DNA of 64,000 nucleotides from Microcebus murinus (Eukaryota; Chordata; Mammalia; Primates; Cheirogaleidae). The notes under the pieces were generated by a model that ran no database searches, was not told the origin of the DNA, and saw only the letters and a list, made by a program, of their open reading frames with translations. Within the stretch, counting starts at the first letter, position 1; every line of letters begins with the position of its first letter. The stretch lies in assembly GCF_040939455.1 (NCBI RefSeq), contig NC_134108.1:37368501-37432500 (forward strand). The letters run 5' to 3'. Below, piece after piece: positions 24,046-35,079 of this stretch. The position numbers and the translations under genes are program-made.

Positions 24046-25279
24046 TAATAGAAAAGATATCTAAGGATTATTACAAGCAGAATTTCTATCAAGAGATGAA
24101 AACATTTTTTCAGTACCACATCAACAAATACTGGACCAAACCAGTTTTACCCATTCTAGCTATTTAATGTTTCCTAGCCTTGGCTCTACTATCTACTATA
24201 TAATATTGGTACTTATTTCACATAATTTATAGTTTCATGTTGAGGATTATGTGAAAAAATAATTCTGCAGTGCACATGTATAATAAATGTTGTGTAAGTG
24301 TTTTCTGAGTTCTGAGAACTAAGTTAGATTCTGTAGACACAGCAGAATCTATGCACGGTGCGTACCCTCGTGAAGTCCAGGAAAAATTGATGTAGAAGTT
24401 AAAAGTTAGCCACCAGTCATACAGTATGCATTCAGAAAAAAATTTAGTTATTGTTATTATTAAAGAAGAAGAAATATAATATGATTAATGCTTACAGTTT
24501 AACTTCTGCTTATTTTTTAATAAGCCTATATAATTGCCCCTATGAAAGATAATAATAATAAAATGTGATTCTGTGAGACAAAACATTACACCAGGTGCCT
24601 CAGGTAATGTTTGCAACATTAACATTTTGTAGTTGAAGGGGCAAAGGGAATGCACTAGAAGTGCCTTATTATAATTGAATCAAAATTATCAGTTAAATGG
24701 CAACTTATGTAATATAATGAATTTATTAAATAATAACTCAAAAATGGATTTTTATACATAAAAAATATTCTAGGTCTCCAAATTGAGAAAAAAAAGTAAG
24801 CCTACCATAAATACTATTCAACAGTGGTTAAAAAAAAGGAAAAACTATACCAAGATAACTCAGGATGTTATGAGAAGTTTATATACACAACATTTAAGAG
24901 TGAAATATTTCAGAAAATACTTTTGTTTATTATAATTTAAGTCATCTTATGTATGTGTTTAAACTCCACTGCTATACCTTTTTAATTCAAAATGGAATAT
25001 TTTGACCAATTCCTTAGGCCCATTTTAATCTGGAAAATAGATCCTATTCTTAATGTACTGTAAACTTAAAGCCCAGGGCCTTAGATTCCCTGGTTGCCTG
25101 ATAACAAAACCACTAGAAAGACAACATTCACAGAATGAACTGCAAAAAGATTTCAGAAGGAACAAATAAGAAAGAAGATGGTTGGAGCCATGGGATAAGT
25201 AGAAGAGAAAAGAATTAAGTAGAATAACTAGTGCCATAAAATGAATTAATTATATAAGAAAAAATTCAAATGACCACGG

Positions 25280-25420
25280 CGAGTTACTTTTCTGGGCTTC
25301 TACCCTCATCTATAAAATGAGATAATAGACATTATTTTATAGGGTTAATGTATGGTTTAAATAATGCATATACATATATAATACTTAAAACACACATCTG
25401 GAATAAGCACTGTGTTTAGT
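25280..25420 (+). mobile_element. MIR SINE fragment
   Basis: 3' half of a MIR: CCCTCATCTATAAAATGAGA, TTTTATAGGGTTAATGTATG and GGAATAAGCACTGTGTTTAG. Confidence 0.6.
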
Positions 25421-26062
25421 AGAAATAGAAATGCTGGTTCCCAGATATAGCAGAATTGTCATTTTCTACCAACCACTTACTATATCTTTCTGATTTAATT
25501 ATGATAAAGCATCATTATTCTCTCCCTAGTAAGTCTTTCTTTTACTGCTTATATATACCTTCAAGAAACATTTGCCTTTAAATCCCTACTGCCTCATACC
25601 TTGCCAGAAACATGATGTGTTTGTTGAATTGAATTCAGGATGTATAGTGTTTATCTCAATGAAAAAAATATCGATGATCATCCCAGAGCAGCCCTTTTTA
25701 TTCATTCGTAGAAATAATCTTGTTATTTAAAAAGACGACAGGTTTCTAAGCACTGCAAATAGGCCTGTGTAAAGATTTCTTAAAGGAGTTATTGGTAGTA
25801 TCTCTAGAGGCAGAAGCTCAGAATTAACAAAGACTGGTTTGATGCATGCATCAGTAAACTGCAGGCAGCATACAGAATTAGGCTAAAGTGAGAGAAAAAA
25901 TGAGCGAGAGTCTATGCTTAATTATGGCAGCACATAGTTCCTGGACTTGGCATACCCCCATGGGAGTTGCCTTCTGATTATTTGACGTCTGTGGAAGCTG
26001 TTCAAGGTAAATGTATCAGATTGTCATATTTGTCTAAACCAATCCATTAAACATTCTAGTCA

Positions 26063-26080
26063 CTATAAATAGCTGGAATG
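26063..26080 (+). promoter_or_regulatory. Adjacent MEF2 and MCAT (TEAD) motifs
   Basis: CTATAAATAG at 26063-26072 is a perfect match to the MEF2 consensus YTAWWWWTAR. Two bases later GGAATG (26075-26080) is the reverse of the MCAT core CATTCC bound by TEAD factors. Both factors drive striated-muscle genes, and the site lies in an intron of a striated-muscle gene within a stretch where I see no repeat. Motif matches alone are weak evidence for an enhancer. Confidence 0.3.
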
Positions 26081-28536
26081 TACACAGAAATAGATCCAAG
26101 TGCTTCTGTGAGGATGTGATTCCTCTGATGCTGCTACCACTCTCTCAGTCAGCTTCATTGTGATAAAGTGGTTTAGGTTTTGAGAGAAGGCTACTGAATA
26201 AGACGTCTCTGCCCCTTAGTACAGTGTTTATATGACTTTACACTCACTACATTCAGAAAATAAAACAAAATGAAGGCTCATGCTTTCATTCATCTTGCAA
26301 TCTTAACATTTTGTTTCCTACTCTTTTGAAAGAAGTGGCAGCTTCCATAGGAATACATTTGCTGAGAGATAACTTTCATTAAAGTGTCTTTTTGGTCTAT
26401 CCTTGTCACTGTTATTGGCACAGACCTGCTGTCACACAGACAAGAATAAATTCCTTCTCAGGTAACCTATTAGGACTATTCAAAGCATGTTCTCAAATAG
26501 AGTGAAAAGGAACAAATAACACAGTGTAATTTGAATTGCTGCATGAAAAGCAAGGAAAATTAAAGCTTAATCAAAGAATTATTGAACTAATTAGGTGTTA
26601 TTTATTAATGTGTCATGTCTTGCAATAATCTTATCTGTCAGTTTATATGCAAGAATGAGGATTGAAAAAGAATTCTAGTAATTTATATGAATATATTCAC
26701 CAGTGCTGTTCTAAGGTTCATTTGTGTTCCCAGTAGATAAAGATTAGAGAACAGAACTCTTTTTAACCATTTATACAAAGGCATAGTTCTTATCCCTTTC
26801 CTTAAGCAGGACTTATTTTAAATATGGAACTAATACGTATGCTTAATACTTATTTTGATATAACTAACTGGTTATTTTCAGAGAGACTTATTTGATAAAC
26901 AAATCTTCCTTTTCCATAGCTTTTGTTTTTTTAGGATCCTTCAGTGTTTGCACAAGATGAAGACAATAATAGATTTTGCAATATTGGCATTAACATTACT
27001 GATTAGAGACTGTTCAACCAACTCAATATTGCTCAATATATTTTGGTCAATTTTACATGCATTTATTTTAGCTTAATATATTTCATATTTTGGTTTTCTA
27101 AAATATAGAAAGTTATTAATTAATACCTTAAGACATAATAATACTTGTTATTCCTACATAGTAGTAATAATTATTCCACATTTGAAGGCAATGTATTTTG
27201 CTTATTTATATCCTCATCAACGTCTGTGTTGATATGTTCAAAGTTGTTCCATTAATCAATCTTTCAGCAGTTCCAGAATCTCTAGTATGTACTCAGTTCT
27301 AGTGGTCATAGCAAGAGTTTCAAAGCAGAAGGAAGTGACAATCCAGTCTAAGACTATTACAAATAAAACAATGAACAATATAAAGCAGCTGGGGGAGAAA
27401 AATGGAAGAAGGAACTAATTAAGTACTAAATCACATGACATAAATTACACACTGTAAAAGTCTAGAGAGGGGAGGACAACAGTGGTTAGGACAGTCTTTA
27501 TCAAGGGCGTCTTTTGTCAATACTTATCTTCAGCTTTATTGTGATTGTTATTAAGTGCTTAGGATAAGTTTGGTATTTTTTCCTATTTAGGTGGTCAATT
27601 CTTTTCATCTCAAGTGAATAAAAGTAGTGATAAAATTAGATGTACTTTTTATTAATAATACTGAGAAATCAATACAAGGTATAAACTGAATAAAATATTA
27701 CACCACATAGATGTGATCTACACTACTGTGTTCTCTTCCAAATTAGACTCCATTATACTTTAGTGACTGTCCTTTGTCTTTCACACTTAATTATTTATAT
27801 TCTGTCTTGCAAATTCCCATTACTCTATTTTATTCAATATTTCTTCTTTGTGATTGATGTACTGCTTTCCTGAGGGAAAACGTGTCATCTACAAACCACT
27901 TTCTATTGTAAACATTCACAGCATTTAGGTAATGAGCCCTTGTTTTGTAGACAAGACTCATTTGTAACAATTTGAATCTCTTATAGAAAGTGAGTGAAAA
28001 TAGACATGAAAAAAGTACCAATACTGTTATATAGAAACACCCTATAAGAAACAAAAGAGGATGATTTAATATTCTCTTATATAGTGGTTGCATAAGATGT
28101 AAGCATTTTCCATTGTCTATAATTCATGATAATGATTATATTAATAATGATTTTTCTCCCAGAGGAATATTATTTTTATGTAATTACAAATAGCCTCCTG
28201 GCAGACACTGGATAAGCAGTGCGTATTGTTTTAAATGACAAAATAGCATCAATTACATACAATTTAAAACAGGAAGAGAGATTGGATGACTTCCAAATAT
28301 GTCATTCGAGTGAGAATGTATTTGTGAATTTAATTGTAGTGTTAAGCCTATTAAATAACAATTATTAACATGTTTCCATTTTATCCTTTATCTTGAAATA
28401 TTTCAGCTTATGTTATATGCTTGTAGTTGAAAGGTGGGGAAATTTTATCATCTTTATTAAAGCACCTTTTTGAAAATTCTCTGCTAAAGTAAAATCTCAA
28501 GTACATTTTTCTCCTCCTGAGGTAAACTCCAAAAAC

Positions 28537-28544
28537 AGAAGGTT

Positions 28545-28551
<7 letters not shown>
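28537..28551 (+). repeat. Target-site duplication, left, of the full-length L1
   Basis: AGAAGGTTTCTTTTT, identical to the copy at 35065-35079. It runs directly into the L1 poly(A) tail (T run on this strand). Confidence 0.9.
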
Positions 28552-28584
<33 letters not shown>

Positions 28585-28793
28585 TTTGGCATATTATGGG
28601 GGTACAGATTTTAAGGTTTCAATAAATGCCCATTCCCCCCCTCCCCCCAAAAGTCTGAGTCTCCATCATGACCATCCCCCAGATGGTGCACATCTCACTC
28701 ACTATGTATGTATATACCCGCCCCCCTCCCCCCTCCCACCTGCCCAATACCCTATTACTGTAGCACCTATGTGTCTACTTAGGTGCTACTCAG

Positions 28794-31700
28794 TTAATAC
28801 CAGTTTGCTGGAGAATATATCTGGTGCTTGTTTTTCCATTCTTGGGATACTTCACTTAGTAGTATGGGTTCCAGCTCTAACCAGGAAAATACAAGATGTG
28901 CTATATCACCATTGTTTCTTAGAGCTGAATAGTACTCCATGGTGGACATATACCACATTTTATTAATCCATTCTTTGATTGATGGGCACTTGGGCTGTTT
29001 CCACAGCCTTGCAATTATGAATTGTGCTGCTATAAACATTCGAGTGCAGGTGTCTTTTTTGTAGAGTGTCACTGGATCATTTGGGTAGATGCCCAGCAAT
29101 GGGATTGCTGGATCAAATGGTAGATTCACTTGTATCGCTTTAAGGTATCTCCATATTGCTTTCCACAGAGGTTGAACTAGTTTGCAGTCCCACCAGCAGT
29201 GTAGGAGTGTTCCTCTCTCTCCGCAACCACGCCAGCATTTATTGTTTGGAGATTTTTTGATAAAGGCCATTCTCACTGGGGTTAAGTGATATCTCATTGT
29301 GGTTTTGATTTGCATTTCCCTGATGATTAGAGATGTTGAGCATTTCTTCATATGTTTGTTGGCCATTCTTCTGTCTTCTTTAGAAAAATTTCTGTTCAAG
29401 TCCTTTGCCCACTTTTTAATGGGGTTATTTGATTTTTTCTTCCTAATTTTCGTGAGTTCTAAGTATATTCTAGTTATCAGTCCCTTATCGGATGCATAGG
29501 ATGCAAAAATTTTCTCCCATTCTGTAGGCTGTCTGTTTACTTTCATGACTATTTCTTTGGCTGTGCAGAAGCTTTGTAGTTTGATCATGTCCCATTTATT
29601 TATTTTTGTTGCTGCTGTGATTGCCTTTGGGGACTTCTTCATAAACTCTTTGCCCAGGCCGATGTCTAGGAGAGTGTTTCCAACTTTTTCTTCTAGAGTT
29701 CTAATAGTTTCATATCTTAGGTTTAAGTCTGTTATCCAGCGTGAGTTGGTTTTTGTGAGAGGTGAAAGGTGTGGGTCCTGTTTCAGCCTTCTACAGGTGG
29801 CTATCCAGTTTTCCCAGCACCATTTATTGAAGAGGGATTCTTTTCCCCAGCGTATGTTTTTGTCTGCTTTGTCAAAGATGAGATGGCTATATGAGGATGG
29901 TTTTATATCAGGATTCTCACATCTGTTCCACTGGTCAATATTCCTGTTCTTGTGCCAATACCATATTGTTTTAATTACTACAGCTTTGTAGTATAGTTTG
30001 ATATCTGGCATATTAATGCCTCCCATTTTGTTTTTGTTGCCTAGAATTGCTCTTGATATTCGGGGTCTTCTTTGGTTCCATACGAAGCGTAAAATTATTT
30101 TTTCTATATCTGTGAAGAATGCTGATGGGATTTTAATAGGTATTGCATTGAATCTGTAGATCAGTTTGGGTAGTATAGACATTTTGATGATATTGAGTCT
30201 GCCGATCCACGAGCATGGTATGGATTTCCATCTGTTTACATCCTCTGCTATTTCCTTCCTCAGTGTTTCATAGTTCTCCCTGTAGAGGTCTTTTACCTCT
30301 TTGGTTAAATATATTCCTAGGTACTTTAATTTCTTTGTTGCTATTGTGAAGGGAATTGAGTCTTTGATTTGGTTCTCAATTAGATTGTTGTTGGCGTATA
30401 TGAATGCCTCTGATTTCTGTGTATTAATTTTGTATCCTGAGACTTTACTAAATTCATTGATCAGTTCCAGGAGTTTCTTGGTTGAATCCTTGGGGTTTTC
30501 TAGATACAATATCATATCATCAGCAAACAGTGAAAGTTTGATCTCTTCTGCCCCTATTTGGATACCTTTGATTCCATTTTCTTGTCTGATTGCTGTAGCC
30601 AAGACTTCCAGCACTATGTTGAACAGAAGTGGAGATAGTGGGCAGCCTTGTCTGGTTCCAGTTCTAAGTGGGAATGATTTCAATCTTTCCCCATTCAGTA
30701 TGATGTTGGCTATGGGTCTGTCATATATGGCTTGTATCATTTTTAGGTATGTCCCTTCTATGCCTATTTTCTTAAGTGTTCGTATCATGAAAGGGTGTTG
30801 AATTTTGTCAAAAGCTTTTTCTGCATCTATTGAAAGGATCATGTGATCTTTGTTTTTGCTTCTGTTTATGTGGTGAATTGCATTTATAGATTTACGTATG
30901 TTGAACCATCCCTGCATCCCTGGGATGAAGCCCACTTGGTCGTGGTGGATTATTTTTTTGATAAGTGTCTGGATTCGGTTAGCTAAGATTTTGTTGAAAA
31001 TTTTTGCATCTATATTCATTAGGGATATTGGTCTGTAGTTTTCTTTTTTTGTTGCATCCTTTCCTGGTTTTGGTATCAGGGTAATATTCGCTTCATAAAA
31101 GGTGTCGGGGAGGTTTCCGTTCTTCTCGATGTTGTGGAATAGTTTCTGCAAGATAGGTACTAGTTCTTCTTTGTAAGTATGGTAAAATTCAGGTGTGAAG
31201 CCATCTGGACCGGGACTTTTCTTTTTAGGGAGATTTTTAATTGCTGTTTCTATTTCAGCTGTTGAGATTGGTCTGTTCAGGGAATCTATTTCTTCCTGGT
31301 TGAGCCTAGGGAGGCTGTGTGTTTCTAGAAATTTGTCCATTTCCTCCACATTTTCCAGTTTGTGTGCATAAAGATTTTTGTAGTATTCATAAATTGTATC
31401 TTGTATCTCTTTGGGATCAGTTGTGATATCTCCTTTTTTATTCCTGATGGAGCTTATTAGAGATTTCTCTTTTCTGCTTTTCGTTAGCTTAGCCAACGGC
31501 GTGTCAATCTTGTTTATTTTTTCAAAGAACCAACTTTTTGTTTTATTAATCTCCTGAATAGCTTTCCTGTTTTCAATTTCGTTTAGTTCTGATTTGATCT
31601 TGTTGATTTCACTTCTTCTGCTGGGTTTGGGGTTGGTCTGTTCTTCTTTTTCCAGCTCTTTGAGTCGTTTCATTAGATTGTCTATTTGTGATCTTCTTGC

Positions 31701-32669
31701 CTTTTGGTTATAGGCATTTATGGAGATAAACTTTCCTCTCAGAACTGCTTTAGCTGTGTCCCAGAGGAGTTGATAACTTGTCTCTCCATTGTCGTTTTCT
31801 TCATAGAAGTTTTTTATTTCCGTCTTGATTTCTTCATTTACGAAGTAATCATTTAGTAGGAGGTTGTTTAATTTCCACGTTTTTGTGTAGAAATGTGAGT
31901 TTCTGTTAGGGTTGATTTCTAGTTTTATTCCACTGTGATCTGAGAAGGTACATGGTATGATTTCTATTTTTTTAAATTTCTTGAGATTTTCTTTGTGTCC
32001 TAGGATATGGTCAATCTTAGAGAATGTCCCGTGAGCTGATGAGAAGAACGTATATTCAGTGGATTTTGGGTAGAATGTTCTGTAGATGTCTGTCAGACCC
32101 AATTGTTCTAGAGTTTTGTTTAAGTCCATTATTTCTTTATTAATTTTCTGTTTGGAGGATCTGTCTCGTGCCGTCAGTGGGGTGTTGAAATCCCCGGCGA
32201 TTATGGAGTTGCTATTAATCCATTTGCTTAGCTCCAGTAAGGTTTGCTTTATGAATCTGGGTGCACCTAAGTTGGGTGCATATATATTTAAAATTGTTAT
32301 CTCTTCTTGTTGGACTGTGCCCTTCACCATTATATAATGACCCTCTTTGTCTTTTACTACTTTTGTTGGTTTAAAAACTAAATCGTCTGAAATTAGAACT
32401 GCCACACCAGCCTTCTTTTGGCTTCTGTTTGCTTGGAATATTGATCTCCACCCTTTTATTTTTAGTCTATGTGCATCCTTGCAGGTTAAATGTGTTTCCT
32501 GAAGACAGCATATACTTGGCCTGTATTTTCTTATCCATTCAGCCAGCCTATGTCTCTTGAGTGGAGAGTTTAAGCCATTCACATTTATTGAGAGAACTGA
32601 TAGGTAAGGTAGATTACTGATCATTCTGTTGGGTTGGATGTTGTTGCTATGATTTGTGTTTTGAGCCAT
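28794..32669 (-). CDS. LINE-1 ORF2 protein: endonuclease-reverse transcriptase
   Basis: Open for 1,291 codons. The conserved start is probably Met16 (codon at 32622-32624), giving 1,276 residues against 1,275 in human L1. The APE-type endonuclease comes first: Asn29 (SINVNGL), Glu58 (CLQETHL), Asp160 and Asn162 (GDFNTPL), Asp220 (SKIDHIL), Asp244-His245 (SDHSGIK), all at a constant offset of 15 from the human catalytic residues. The reverse transcriptase follows, with Asp615 in SIDAEKAFD and the catalytic FADD at 715-718. Near the C-terminus is the Cys/His segment [18 protein letters not shown]. The protein nicks target DNA and copies L1 RNA in place, acting in a ribonucleoprotein with ORF1p. 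No stop, frameshift or missing catalytic residue is visible. Confidence 0.95.
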   Translation of the reverse strand: MAQNTNHSNNIQPNRMISNLPYLSVLSINVNGLNSPLKRHRLAEWIRKYRPSICCLQETHLTCKDAHRLKIKGWRSIFQANRSQKKAGVAVLISDDLVFKPTKVVKDKEGHYIMVKGTVQQEEITILNIYAPNLGAPRFIKQTLLELSKWINSNSIIAGDFNTPLTARDRSSKQKINKEIMDLNKTLEQLGLTDIYRTFYPKSTEYTFFSSAHGTFSKIDHILGHKENLKKFKKIEIIPCTFSDHSGIKLEINPNRNSHFYTKTWKLNNLLLNDYFVNEEIKTEIKNFYEENDNGETSYQLLWDTAKAVLRGKFISINAYNQKARRSQIDNLMKRLKELEKEEQTNPKPSRRSEINKIKSELNEIENRKAIQEINKTKSWFFEKINKIDTPLAKLTKSRKEKSLISSIRNKKGDITTDPKEIQDTIYEYYKNLYAHKLENVEEMDKFLETHSLPRLNQEEIDSLNRPISTAEIETAIKNLPKKKSPGPDGFTPEFYHTYKEELVPILQKLFHNIEKNGNLPDTFYEANITLIPKPGKDATKKENYRPISLMNIDAKIFNKILANRIQTLIKKIIHHDQVGFIPGMQGWFNIRKSINAIHHINRSKNKDHMILSIDAEKAFDKIQHPFMIRTLKKIGIEGTYLKMIQAIYDRPIANIILNGERLKSFPLRTGTRQGCPLSPLLFNIVLEVLATAIRQENGIKGIQIGAEEIKLSLFADDMILYLENPKDSTKKLLELINEFSKVSGYKINTQKSEAFIYANNNLIENQIKDSIPFTIATKKLKYLGIYLTKEVKDLYRENYETLRKEIAEDVNRWKSIPCSWIGRLNIIKMSILPKLIYRFNAIPIKIPSAFFTDIEKIILRFVWNQRRPRISRAILGNKNKMGGINMPDIKLYYKAVVIKTIWYWHKNRNIDQWNRCENPDIKPSSYSHLIFDKADKNIRWGKESLFNKWCWENWIATCRRLKQDPHLSPLTKTNSRWITDLNLRYETIRTLEEKVGNTLLDIGLGKEFMKKSPKAITAATKINKWDMIKLQSFCTAKEIVMKVNRQPTEWEKIFASYASDKGLITRIYLELTKIRKKKSNNPIKKWAKDLNRNFSKEDRRMANKHMKKCSTSLIIREMQIKTTMRYHLTPVRMAFIKKSPNNKCWRGCGERGTLLHCWWDCKLVQPLWKAIWRYLKAIQVNLPFDPAIPLLGIYPNDPVTLYKKDTCTRMFIAAQFIIARLWKQPKCPSIKEWINKMWYMSTMEYYSALRNNGDIAHLVFSWLELEPILLSEVSQEWKNKHQIYSPANWY

Positions 32670-32710
32670 TGTAATATCTGGCCTTTAATATCTTTGGGTT
32701 TTGGTTGTTT

Positions 32711-33715
32711 TTATATCCGTGGATTATTATTATGATGTTCCGTGCATAACGCTGTTTTAAGTACTTCTTGTAGGGCTGGTCTTGTCTTGGTGAATTCTCT
32801 GAGCCTTTGCTTGTCTGCGAATGTTTTTATTTCTCCTTCATATATGAAGCTTAGTTTTGCAGGGAATAATATTCTAGGCTGGGCATTGTTTTGTTTCAAA
32901 AGAGTGAGAATGGGGCCCCAGTCTTTCCTTGCTTGTAAAGTCTCATTAGAGAAGTCTGATGTTATTCGAATTGGCTTTCCCTTGTATGTCACTTGCTTCT
33001 TTTGTCTTACAGCTCTTAGAAGGGCCTCTTTAGTTGATACTTTGGTCAGTCTGATGACTGCATGACGTGACGTCTTCCTGTTTGCATTGAATCTCCCAGG
33101 GGTCCTCTGGGCTTCTTGAACTTGTATATCGAGATTTTGAGCAAGACCTGGGAAATTTTCCTCTATTATATCTTCAAAAAGCTTGTCCAGCCCTTGAGTG
33201 CTGTCTTCCTCCCCTTCGGCTAAACCTATGACCCTCACGTTAGGTTTTTTCACATAATCCCACAGCTCTTGTAGACTTTGATCTTTTCTCTTGTTTCTCT
33301 GCTGTATTTCTGTGACTGATTTATTTAATTGGAAGGTGTTATCTTCAAGCTCTGAGATTCTTTCTTCTGCTTGATCCACCCTGTTCTTGAGACTTTCCAC
33401 AGTATTTTGTAGTTCTCTGATTTGATTCTTCATCTCCAGGACTTCGGTTAAAGTTTTCTTCACTGTGTCAATCTCTTTGTTGAACCTTTGTTCCATTTCT
33501 TGGAGGTTTTTTGTGTTTTCTTGGTGTTGGTTATTGAGTTGTTGTTGCAGCTGGGTGAGTGTTCTTATGATCCACATACGAAATTCCTTTTCTGTCATAT
33601 TGGTTGCCTGATTTTGGTCGGTGTCCGTTTCTAGGGGGCTGGTGCTCCTCCTTGGGGGTGTGTTTTCCGTTTGGTTCTTCATATTTCCTGAGTTCTTTCG
33701 CTGATTTCTTCCCAT
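32711..33715 (-). CDS. LINE-1 ORF1 protein: RNA-binding trimeric chaperone
   Basis: A complete 334-codon ORF (human about 338). Order: a short basic, Pro/Ser/Thr-rich N-terminus (about 1-45); a long coiled coil (about 50-155) with heptads such as ELQNTVESLKNRVDQAEERI; an RRM-like domain (about 156-250) entered by KKPNVRVIGLAEGEE; and the C-terminal domain (about 251-322) with RITSDFSNETLQARKDW, PRILFPAKLSFIYEGEIKTF and TRPALQEVLK. ORF1p trimerises, coats L1 RNA and is needed for retrotransposition. Met1 (33713-33715) is followed by the expected MGRNQRKNSG-type start. It lies upstream of ORF2 on the same minus-strand transcript. Confidence 0.95.
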   Translation of the reverse strand: MGRNQRKNSGNMKNQTENTPPRRSTSPLETDTDQNQATNMTEKEFRMWIIRTLTQLQQQLNNQHQENTKNLQEMEQRFNKEIDTVKKTLTEVLEMKNQIRELQNTVESLKNRVDQAEERISELEDNTFQLNKSVTEIQQRNKRKDQSLQELWDYVKKPNVRVIGLAEGEEDSTQGLDKLFEDIIEENFPGLAQNLDIQVQEAQRTPGRFNANRKTSRHAVIRLTKVSTKEALLRAVRQKKQVTYKGKPIRITSDFSNETLQARKDWGPILTLLKQNNAQPRILFPAKLSFIYEGEIKTFADKQRLREFTKTRPALQEVLKTALCTEHHNNNPRI

Positions 33716-35064
33716 GTCGATCAGTTGTTGTTTCTTTCCTTAGGTTATTGTTTGGGTATTCACACACCTTGTTTAGTTTCTGAGGCGTTAGGTGGTGCCT
33801 GTGGGTGAAATTGGACCACTCCCTGTATATTGAGTCAGTGGGTGCCGTGGAAAGGCTGTGCCAGATGCTGTCCCTGTCAGTAGGTGGCGTTTGCTTGGAG
33901 GAACAGGCTATGGTGTTGATTTTGAGTCCTGTTATCAGCTCTCGTTCTGGGCGGAGCTGGGTTGGGTAAGCCTGCCCTCAGGCCGTTAGCAGGGGTCAAA
34001 GTTCTGTTCTCTGCTGTCAGGGCGGGGCTGGGATGGTCCCGCTCAGCCAGAAAGTCTGGGTGTGGGGGTGGGGCTGTCTGAGACCCACAGTCTGCAGCAG
34101 GCCTCGCTTCTTTCCACCCTCCCCAACTCCGCAGCTACTCCTGAGCCTCTGCCAGCAGGCCAGACCACAAGCCACCAGGCCTCCCCGGACTGTGATGCCG
34201 GCGGGGAGGTTCCCTGCACAGGAACGCCACCTGGGTTGGGCGCACGGCCTCCTCCTGGGACGCCGTTCTGCCCAATCCGCCCCTGGAGGCACACAGACCT
34301 CAGTAGGCTGTTCACGTATAATCCTTCTGTGCCCCGGGCAATGCTAGCCCTCGGTGCAGGGGATCTGGTCTGCAGGTCCGACCTCTGGGTCCCAGAGTTC
34401 AAACTGTATTCCCACCAGGGAGAGGGTTTCCGGTCCTAATTCACCCACAGGGAGCCCAAGCTGGGTCTATGTCTCTCAGCCTCTGAGTCGGCACCGTTTT
34501 CCTGGGAACAAGGTGCCAGCAGCACCTGGGAGGGCGGGCGGGGTCCCAAACGGAAAGGTCCCGTTCCCTGGAGGTGCCTCCGGCTGGTGGCTGTATTGTC
34601 TCTCTGGGCAGCCGCGGGTAGGGTCGGCGGAGGGGGGGAGGAGGCAATATGGCGCCTGCCGCGCGGCTCTCCGTGCACACGGAGGTGCCCGGAGGAAGTT
34701 GAGAACCTGGTGCCACGTCTGTTACAGGCTCACCGTTGGCAGGCGGCGGCAGTCTCTGGGCTGATGTCCGCAGGTCTCTCCACCCGCTGGGGAGCCCACC
34801 AGCAGTCCCGAATGCAGGGGAGGGGAAATAGCAAATCCACCTACCCTTGCCGCTGGTCTCCGGGCTGCTCCGGTGGTCTCAGCCTCCAGTTCTCCTCCGC
34901 AGCCTCCTCCCGTGGAGTCTCCCGGGGTCTCAGGTACCCCTCCTTCCGGCCCTTGTCCGCTGTATGCTCGTCTTCTTGCTTCTTTTCTCTAGTTTCTGCT
35001 AGAATCGGTCTTTTCTGCAGAGACCCTCTGTCTGGCGGTGTTATTCGTCCGCCATCTTGCTCCC
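33716..35064 (-). promoter_or_regulatory. L1 5' UTR / internal promoter
   Basis: About 1.35 kb of GC- and CpG-rich DNA standing out against the AT-rich intron. The first bases of the element (GGGAGCAAGATGGCGGACG on the minus strand) hold a YY1-type AAGATGGC at the same place as in human L1, where YY1 sets the transcription start. Long overlapping open frames on both strands here (79-164 codons) are expected from GC-rich DNA. The human L1 5' UTR also has an antisense promoter; whether this lemur-type 5' UTR does is unknown. Confidence 0.75.
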
Positions 35065-35079
35065 AGAAGGTTTCTTTTT
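35065..35079 (+). repeat. Target-site duplication, right, of the full-length L1
   Basis: AGAAGGTTTCTTTTT, a perfect copy of 28537-28551, directly abutting the L1 5' end (GCTCCC on this strand). Confidence 0.9.

Larger units (their letters stand above)
28552..35064 (-). mobile_element. Full-length LINE-1 with both ORFs open
   Basis: A 6.5-kb L1 on the minus strand, antisense to TRDN. From its 5' end (35064): a GC-rich 5' UTR of about 1.35 kb, ORF1 (334 codons), an 86-nt spacer to the conserved ORF2 start, ORF2, a 3' UTR of about 210 bp with G-rich tracts, and a tail visible as 36 T (28547-28582, part of it overlapping the duplication). An AATAAA lies on the minus strand at 28580-28585. Perfect 15-bp target-site duplications flank it. 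The inferred nick (AATT/AAAAAG on the minus strand) fits the L1 endonuclease preference TT/AAAA. Exact duplications, the long pure tail and uninterrupted ORFs all say the insertion is recent. It may be polymorphic in the species. Confidence 0.95.

Noticed and set aside
29299..33065. Plus-strand open frames of 66-166 codons
   Set aside because: Shadows of L1 ORF1/ORF2 on the opposite strand.
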